9,858 bases of DNA from Nitrospira sp. UBA6909 (lineage in GTDB: Bacteria; Nitrospirota; Nitrospiria; Nitrospirales; Nitrospiraceae), in contig DKBD01000250.1 of assembly GCA_002451055.1 (NCBI GenBank), forward strand, positions 25,785 to 35,642, in the 5' to 3' direction. Under the pieces are notes generated by a model, which searched no databases, was not told where the DNA came from, and worked only from the letters and a program-made list of their open reading frames with translations. Shown one piece after another: positions 6,955 through 9,858 of this stretch (the first letter of the stretch is position 1; each line of letters starts with the position of its first letter). A program made the position numbers and the translations under genes.

Positions 6955-8031
6955 GTGCAAGCCGTAGATGTCTCCAATGGTGAAGCACTGTCCTCCGTGT
7001 TACGCCACGGCCGCACGTTGTTCATTAAACCCAGTTCGCTCGGGGATATTGTCCACGCGCTTCCTGTGGTGTCGGCAATCAAGGCCAGATGGCCTGAAGT
7101 CCATCTCACGTGGGTGGTGAAACGCCGATGGGCTGAGATTGTGGACCGAGTGGAAGGTGTCGACCGGGTATGGCGGGTGGATGAGACGGCAGGGAGCTGG
7201 GTCGGAGAGGCGTACCGGCTGAGGGCCGAGCGGTTCGACGTTGCCGTTGATTTGCAGGGACTCTTTCGCAGCGGGGCACTCGCGTGGTTGTGCGGCGCGC
7301 CGGTCCGAATCGGCTTTGCCAACGGGAGAGAAGGCAGCCCATGGTTCTATACCAGGCGCGTGCCGATTCCGACCAAGGACATGCATGCTGTTGATCGGTA
7401 TTTGCTCGTGGCAGAGTCCTTGGGGGCTCGTGTGGAGGGGGCGCCTCAGTTTCGGTTCAGACTACTCGATGTCGATATGGAGGCAGTTCGTAACATCCTT
7501 CATCGAAAGGGCGCGTCGATGGATCGGCCTTGGATCGCCATGAACGTGTCGGCGCGCTGGCCGACAAAACGGTGGTCCCTCGGTTCATTCGCCAGGGTGA
7601 TCGACCGATTGCATCAGGAAGGTCTGGGGCCGGTTGTCGTGATAGGGAGCGCCGAAGAGCGGGCTGACGCGGAGCAACTAAGAACAATCGCCAAAAGCCG
7701 GTTCATAGATCTGACCGGCGAGGTTCCGCTTAGGTGCCTGCCGGCACTCCTGTCAACGGCTGCATTGCTGGTGACAAATGATTCCGGACCCATGCACATT
7801 GCCGCCGCGGTGGGAGTGCCGGTCGTCGCTCTGTTCGGACCGACCAGTGAAATCCGCACCGGTCCCTATGGAGCGAACCATCGCGTGCTGGCTGGTCCGG
7901 TTCCATGCCGTCCTTGTTTCAGTCGTGTGTGTCGGCACGATCCTGAACTGGAATGTCTCCATCTCATCGAACCGGAGAATGTCGTAGAGGCGGTACGGCG
8001 TCTGTTGTCTGTACGGGTGATTTTTTCATGA
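6955..8031 (+). CDS. waaC: GT9 glycosyltransferase, probable lipopolysaccharide heptosyltransferase I (WaaC-like)
   Basis: This GT9 enzyme of 358 residues probably transfers the first L-glycero-D-manno-heptose from ADP-heptose to Kdo on the inner core. Motifs are FIKPSSLGDIVHALP (from residue 23, with D31 at the catalytic-base position of E. coli WaaC), VDLQGLFRSGALAWL, a DRY element, ARWPTKRW in the sugar-nucleotide loop, and NDSGPMHIAAAVG (from 275) that contacts the nucleotide sugar. SSLGDIVHALP and the LQGLFRS segment resemble WaaC rather than WaaF. A cysteine cluster C318, C321, C326, C334 lies near the C-terminus. GTG 6955 is chosen because GGAAAGG (6941-6947) lies 7 bases upstream. The stop overlaps the next start (ATGA), so the two genes are probably translationally coupled. 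The exact acceptor is inferred from family resemblance. Confidence 0.78.
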   Translation: MQAVDVSNGEALSSVLRHGRTLFIKPSSLGDIVHALPVVSAIKARWPEVHLTWVVKRRWAEIVDRVEGVDRVWRVDETAGSWVGEAYRLRAERFDVAVDLQGLFRSGALAWLCGAPVRIGFANGREGSPWFYTRRVPIPTKDMHAVDRYLLVAESLGARVEGAPQFRFRLLDVDMEAVRNILHRKGASMDRPWIAMNVSARWPTKRWSLGSFARVIDRLHQEGLGPVVVIGSAEERADAEQLRTIAKSRFIDLTGEVPLRCLPALLSTAALLVTNDSGPMHIAAAVGVPVVALFGPTSEIRTGPYGANHRVLAGPVPCRPCFSRVCRHDPELECLHLIEPENVVEAVRRLLSVRVIFS

Positions 8032-9047
8032 ATGTGCTGATCGTCAGATCGGACGGCATGGGTGATGTCATTCTTTCCATTCCGGTCGCCTCGCAGCTTA
8101 GGCAGCTGGTCCCAGGCGTCACCGTCGGTTTTCTGACCAGTCCGGCTGTTGCGCCCATTCTCGATCGCCATCCTGATGTGGATTATGTACGAACGGTACG
8201 CTGGACAGATTCGTTGAGCGTGCTGCGTGCCGCTTTCTCCGGAGGTGTAGATGCGGCGGTCTTTCTGAAGCCGTTCCGTTACCTCATGTGGGCGGCTTTT
8301 GTCGAGCGCGTGCCCATTCGTGTCGCGACGGGATTCCGGTGGTACAGCCTGCTGGCCAATCGGCATATCTATGATCATCGCAGCGAGTTTTTGAAACATG
8401 AGTCCGAGTACAACGTGGAGATGCTGAGAGGGCTTGGCTTGAATCCGAGCGGGGTGAATCCTCCGGTGCTGATCGTGAACGAGGAGGAGCGGAAAGAGGG
8501 GGACCATCAATGGTCAGGCTTGGCGGGTCCACGTATTGTCGTTCACCCCGGTGGGCGTTCAGCACGACGCTGGAAGCCGGTCCACTTTCTGGATCTTGCC
8601 GTTGAGCTCGCACGGAGGGGATACGGGGTGGCGCTCACAGGCAGTGACGGAGAGGGAATTGAGTTTGAACGCGACACGCTCTCGAACAAGACTCTTCCGG
8701 CCGGTATCAGGAACCTCATGGGGAAACTTTCGGTTCGGGAATTGATGGGGGTGATTGCCAACGCGCAGGTTGTCGTCTCTGGCGCCACCGGACCGGCTCA
8801 TCTTGCAGCTGCTCTTGGCACTCCTGTGGTCAGCTTGTTCGACCCACGGAGAAATAATTTACCCACGAGGTGGCGGCCGCTGGGCAATGGATTGTTGCTC
8901 CGGCCCGATGTTCCCACATGTGGGAAATGCATCGGCGATGTCTGCCCCTATTGGGATTGTTTGGATCGATTGGCTGTGGAGCAGGTCCTGATGGCGGTGG
9001 AACATGTTGCCAAGGCTTCGGCGGCATTGACCGTCGTCCATATATAA
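8028..9047 (+). CDS. GT9 family glycosyltransferase (ADP-heptose:LPS heptosyltransferase-like)
   Basis: A third GT9 protein, 339 residues from ATG 8028, which overlaps the stop of the gene before it in the string ATGA. The open frame extends upstream to 7953, but the N-terminal motif begins right at ATG 8028 (MNVLIVRSDGMGDVILSIP, with D13 at the catalytic-base position). HPGGRSARRWKP (from 173) is the nucleotide-sugar loop. The usual N-D-T/S-G-P-M-H motif appears as GATGPAHLAAALG (from 252), so the Asn, Asp and Met are replaced while Gly, Pro and His remain. A cysteine cluster C298, C301, C306, C311 follows. It is probably an additional heptosyltransferase, for example adding a third heptose or another ADP-activated sugar; donor and acceptor cannot be assigned. 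The gene ends the cluster, and a terminator-like structure lies just after it. Confidence 0.82.
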   Translation: MNVLIVRSDGMGDVILSIPVASQLRQLVPGVTVGFLTSPAVAPILDRHPDVDYVRTVRWTDSLSVLRAAFSGGVDAAVFLKPFRYLMWAAFVERVPIRVATGFRWYSLLANRHIYDHRSEFLKHESEYNVEMLRGLGLNPSGVNPPVLIVNEEERKEGDHQWSGLAGPRIVVHPGGRSARRWKPVHFLDLAVELARRGYGVALTGSDGEGIEFERDTLSNKTLPAGIRNLMGKLSVRELMGVIANAQVVVSGATGPAHLAAALGTPVVSLFDPRRNNLPTRWRPLGNGLLLRPDVPTCGKCIGDVCPYWDCLDRLAVEQVLMAVEHVAKASAALTVVHI

Positions 9048-9075
9048 AGGGTAATTTCATTCTTTCCTTCTGTCT

Positions 9076-9116
9076 GACCTCGTCTGTGACCAGTCCAATG
9101 GGCTGAGGCCTTTTTT
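9076..9116 (+). terminator. Probable intrinsic terminator of the LPS gene run
   Basis: Bases 9076-9085 can pair with 9101-9110 (core CCTC with GAGG) with two mismatches and two G-U pairs, directly followed by six T at 9111-9116. An alternative local hairpin, CAGTCC (9091-9096) with GGGCTG (9100-9105) and a 3-base loop, competes with it and lies 5 bases before the T run. The position, about 30 bases after the last GT9 stop and before a separately controlled gene, fits termination. The stem is not strong. Confidence 0.5.
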
Positions 9117-9117
9117 C

Positions 9118-9146
9118 TTGACTCATATATTCACTTGTGTTCATAT
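9118..9146 (+). promoter_or_regulatory. Candidate promoter of the winged-helix regulator gene
   Basis: TTGACT (9118-9123) matches the -35 consensus at 5 of 6 positions. Seventeen bases later TCATAT (9141-9146) stands where a -10 box would be, but matches TATAAT at only 3 of 6 positions. The -10 position lies inside the palindrome at 9136-9156, so a protein bound there would block this promoter. A weak -10 is consistent with a regulated promoter but also lowers confidence. Confidence 0.35.
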
Positions 9147-9156
9147 CGTGAACACA
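9136..9156. promoter_or_regulatory. Perfect 8-bp inverted repeat, candidate operator
   Basis: The arms are TGTGTTCA (9136-9143) and TGAACACA (9149-9156), fully complementary, with a 5-base spacer TATCG. The centre is at 9146, about 36 bases before the regulator start codon. Size and symmetry fit a dimeric winged-helix or MarR-like repressor, and the site overlaps the candidate -10 region. Autoregulation by the protein encoded next to it is the simplest reading. No T run follows, so a terminator is unlikely. Which protein binds is inference. Confidence 0.55.
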
Positions 9157-9181
9157 CGAGGCGATTTCCCCTTTTAAGTCC

Positions 9182-9769
9182 ATGAATCTTAAAGGCCAAC
9201 GAGATCTTCTTCTACTGACCGAACTGGAGCGGGATGGAGCGATCACGCAGCGGTCTCTTGCCACAAAATTGGGAGTCGCGCTTGGACTGACCAATCTGTA
9301 TCTGAAGCGGCTGGCTAAGAAAGGGTGCATCAAGGTCACCGCTATTCCGCCGCACCGTGTCCGGTACTTGCTGACTCCGCAAGGATTTGCCGAAAAGTCA
9401 CGTCTCACCCATCTCTACATGCAGTATTCACTCACGCATTATCGTGACATGCGCGCCCACCTCAGAGACACGTTATCCCGCGCGGCAGGAGACGGGGTGA
9501 AGCGAGTGGTCATTTATGGGACGGGGGAACTGGCGGAACTGGCCTATCTGTCCTTGCGCGAAATGGAGATGACGTTGATCGGCTTTGTGGACGATGGGCA
9601 GCGGGATTCGTTTTTGTCTTATCCCGTCCGGCAGACCAAGGCATTGGCCGAGTGGGAATTTGATGCGGTCCTCCTCGCGGAGCTGGAACGGACCGCTAGG
9701 CAGAGAGAACAGTTGGAGCGGCAACAGATTCCAGATGGAAAGATTCTCGCCCTCGGGCCGTTGGTCTGA
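9182..9769 (+). CDS. Winged-helix (MarR-like) transcriptional regulator with a Rossmann-like C-terminal domain
   Basis: A protein of 195 residues. The N-terminal winged helix-turn-helix spans about residues 6-75, with the helix-turn-helix at ITQRSLATKLGVALGLTNLY (21-40) and a wing ending in YLLTPQGFAEK. It resembles regulators found beside exopolysaccharide and LPS loci (MarR-like, EPS-associated), as far as I recall. From about residue 105 a second domain begins, VVIYGTGELAELAYLSL, with the glycine pattern G113-T-G115 and a following strand LIGFVDD. This resembles the nucleotide-binding start of PglD-like or CoA-binding Rossmann folds. It may sense a nucleotide or nucleotide sugar, which is inference. 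ATG 9182 fits the usual N-terminus, yet I see no Shine-Dalgarno site close to it. It is separated from the LPS genes by a terminator-like structure and has its own candidate promoter and operator. Confidence 0.78.
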   Translation: MNLKGQRDLLLLTELERDGAITQRSLATKLGVALGLTNLYLKRLAKKGCIKVTAIPPHRVRYLLTPQGFAEKSRLTHLYMQYSLTHYRDMRAHLRDTLSRAAGDGVKRVVIYGTGELAELAYLSLREMEMTLIGFVDDGQRDSFLSYPVRQTKALAEWEFDAVLLAELERTARQREQLERQQIPDGKILALGPLV

Positions 9770-9780
9770 GAGGCTGGATC

Positions 9781-9803
9781 GGCGGGTGTTTCTGCTCACC
9801 GCC
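9781..9803 (+). other. Small hairpin after the regulator gene
   Basis: GGCGGGTG (9781-9788) can pair with CACCGCC (9797-9803) with one bulged G, 12 bases after the regulator stop codon. No T run follows, so it is not a typical intrinsic terminator. The rest of 9770-9858 shows no coding sequence I can support. Confidence 0.25.
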
Positions 9804-9858
9804 TAAGAAGCGAGTGCTCCCGCGAGCCTTACTGTAAGTGAGAGGGCGAAGCTGTGTC

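Noticed and set aside
7953..8027. Upstream extension of the third GT9 gene to 7953
   Set aside because: The extra residues overlap the end of the WaaC-like gene and are not family-like. The conserved N-terminus begins at ATG 8028 with an ATGA overlap.
7866..8510. Minus-strand open frame of 214 codons opposite the two GT9 genes
   Set aside because: There is no motif or ribosome binding site, and both plus-strand genes are clearly real.
1..9858. A novel defence, mobile or CRISPR-type system
   Set aside because: There are no nucleases, transposases, integrases, toxin-like small genes or spaced repeats. Apart from the regulator, the genes fit LPS synthesis and export.

Overview
The window looks like a chromosomal lipopolysaccharide (LPS) locus from a Gram-negative bacterium. 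It is GC-rich, and GTG is a common start codon. The gene order msbA, DUF374 acyltransferase, waaA, lpxK, heptosyltransferases, and the presence of a winged-helix regulator with a Rossmann-type C-terminus, remind me of Nitrospira-type genomes (phylum Nitrospirota). That assignment is inference from gene content and style; nothing here proves it. All recognised genes are on the + strand. I see no rRNA, tRNA, CRISPR array, insertion sequence or prophage gene.

Region 1 (1-3988) is the lipid A/Kdo block. It holds the C-terminal ATPase half of the lipid A flippase MsbA, a DUF374 acyltransferase interrupted by a frameshift in a run of nine A, the Kdo transferase WaaA, and the lipid A 4'-kinase LpxK. 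The acyltransferase and waaA are separated by a long imperfect inverted repeat. Its left arm encodes the acyltransferase C-terminus and its right arm runs into the waaA start.

Region 2 (3981-5696) is one long gene that overlaps lpxK by 8 bases. It fuses heptosyltransferase II (WaaF) to the heptose bisphosphate phosphatase GmhB, joining a precursor step and a late transfer step of inner-core heptose assembly in one chain.

Region 3 (5697-9047) starts with about 105 non-coding bases containing a candidate promoter and a strong ribosome binding site. A zinc-ribbon SAM methyltransferase follows, then a WaaC-like heptosyltransferase I and a third GT9 glycosyltransferase that starts within an ATGA overlap. 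A probable intrinsic terminator closes the run.

Region 4 (9048-9858) carries a perfect 8-bp inverted repeat with a 5-base spacer, placed like an operator over a candidate promoter. Next is a winged-helix regulator with a dinucleotide-binding-like C-terminal domain, then a short tail with no gene.

Together the genes cover late lipid A synthesis (LpxK, acyltransferase), Kdo addition (WaaA), heptose supply and addition (GmhB, WaaF, WaaC, third GT9), a probable sugar methylation, and export (MsbA). The points most worth checking are the A9 frameshift, the WaaF-GmhB fusion, the palindrome before the regulator, and the hairpin over the waaA start.
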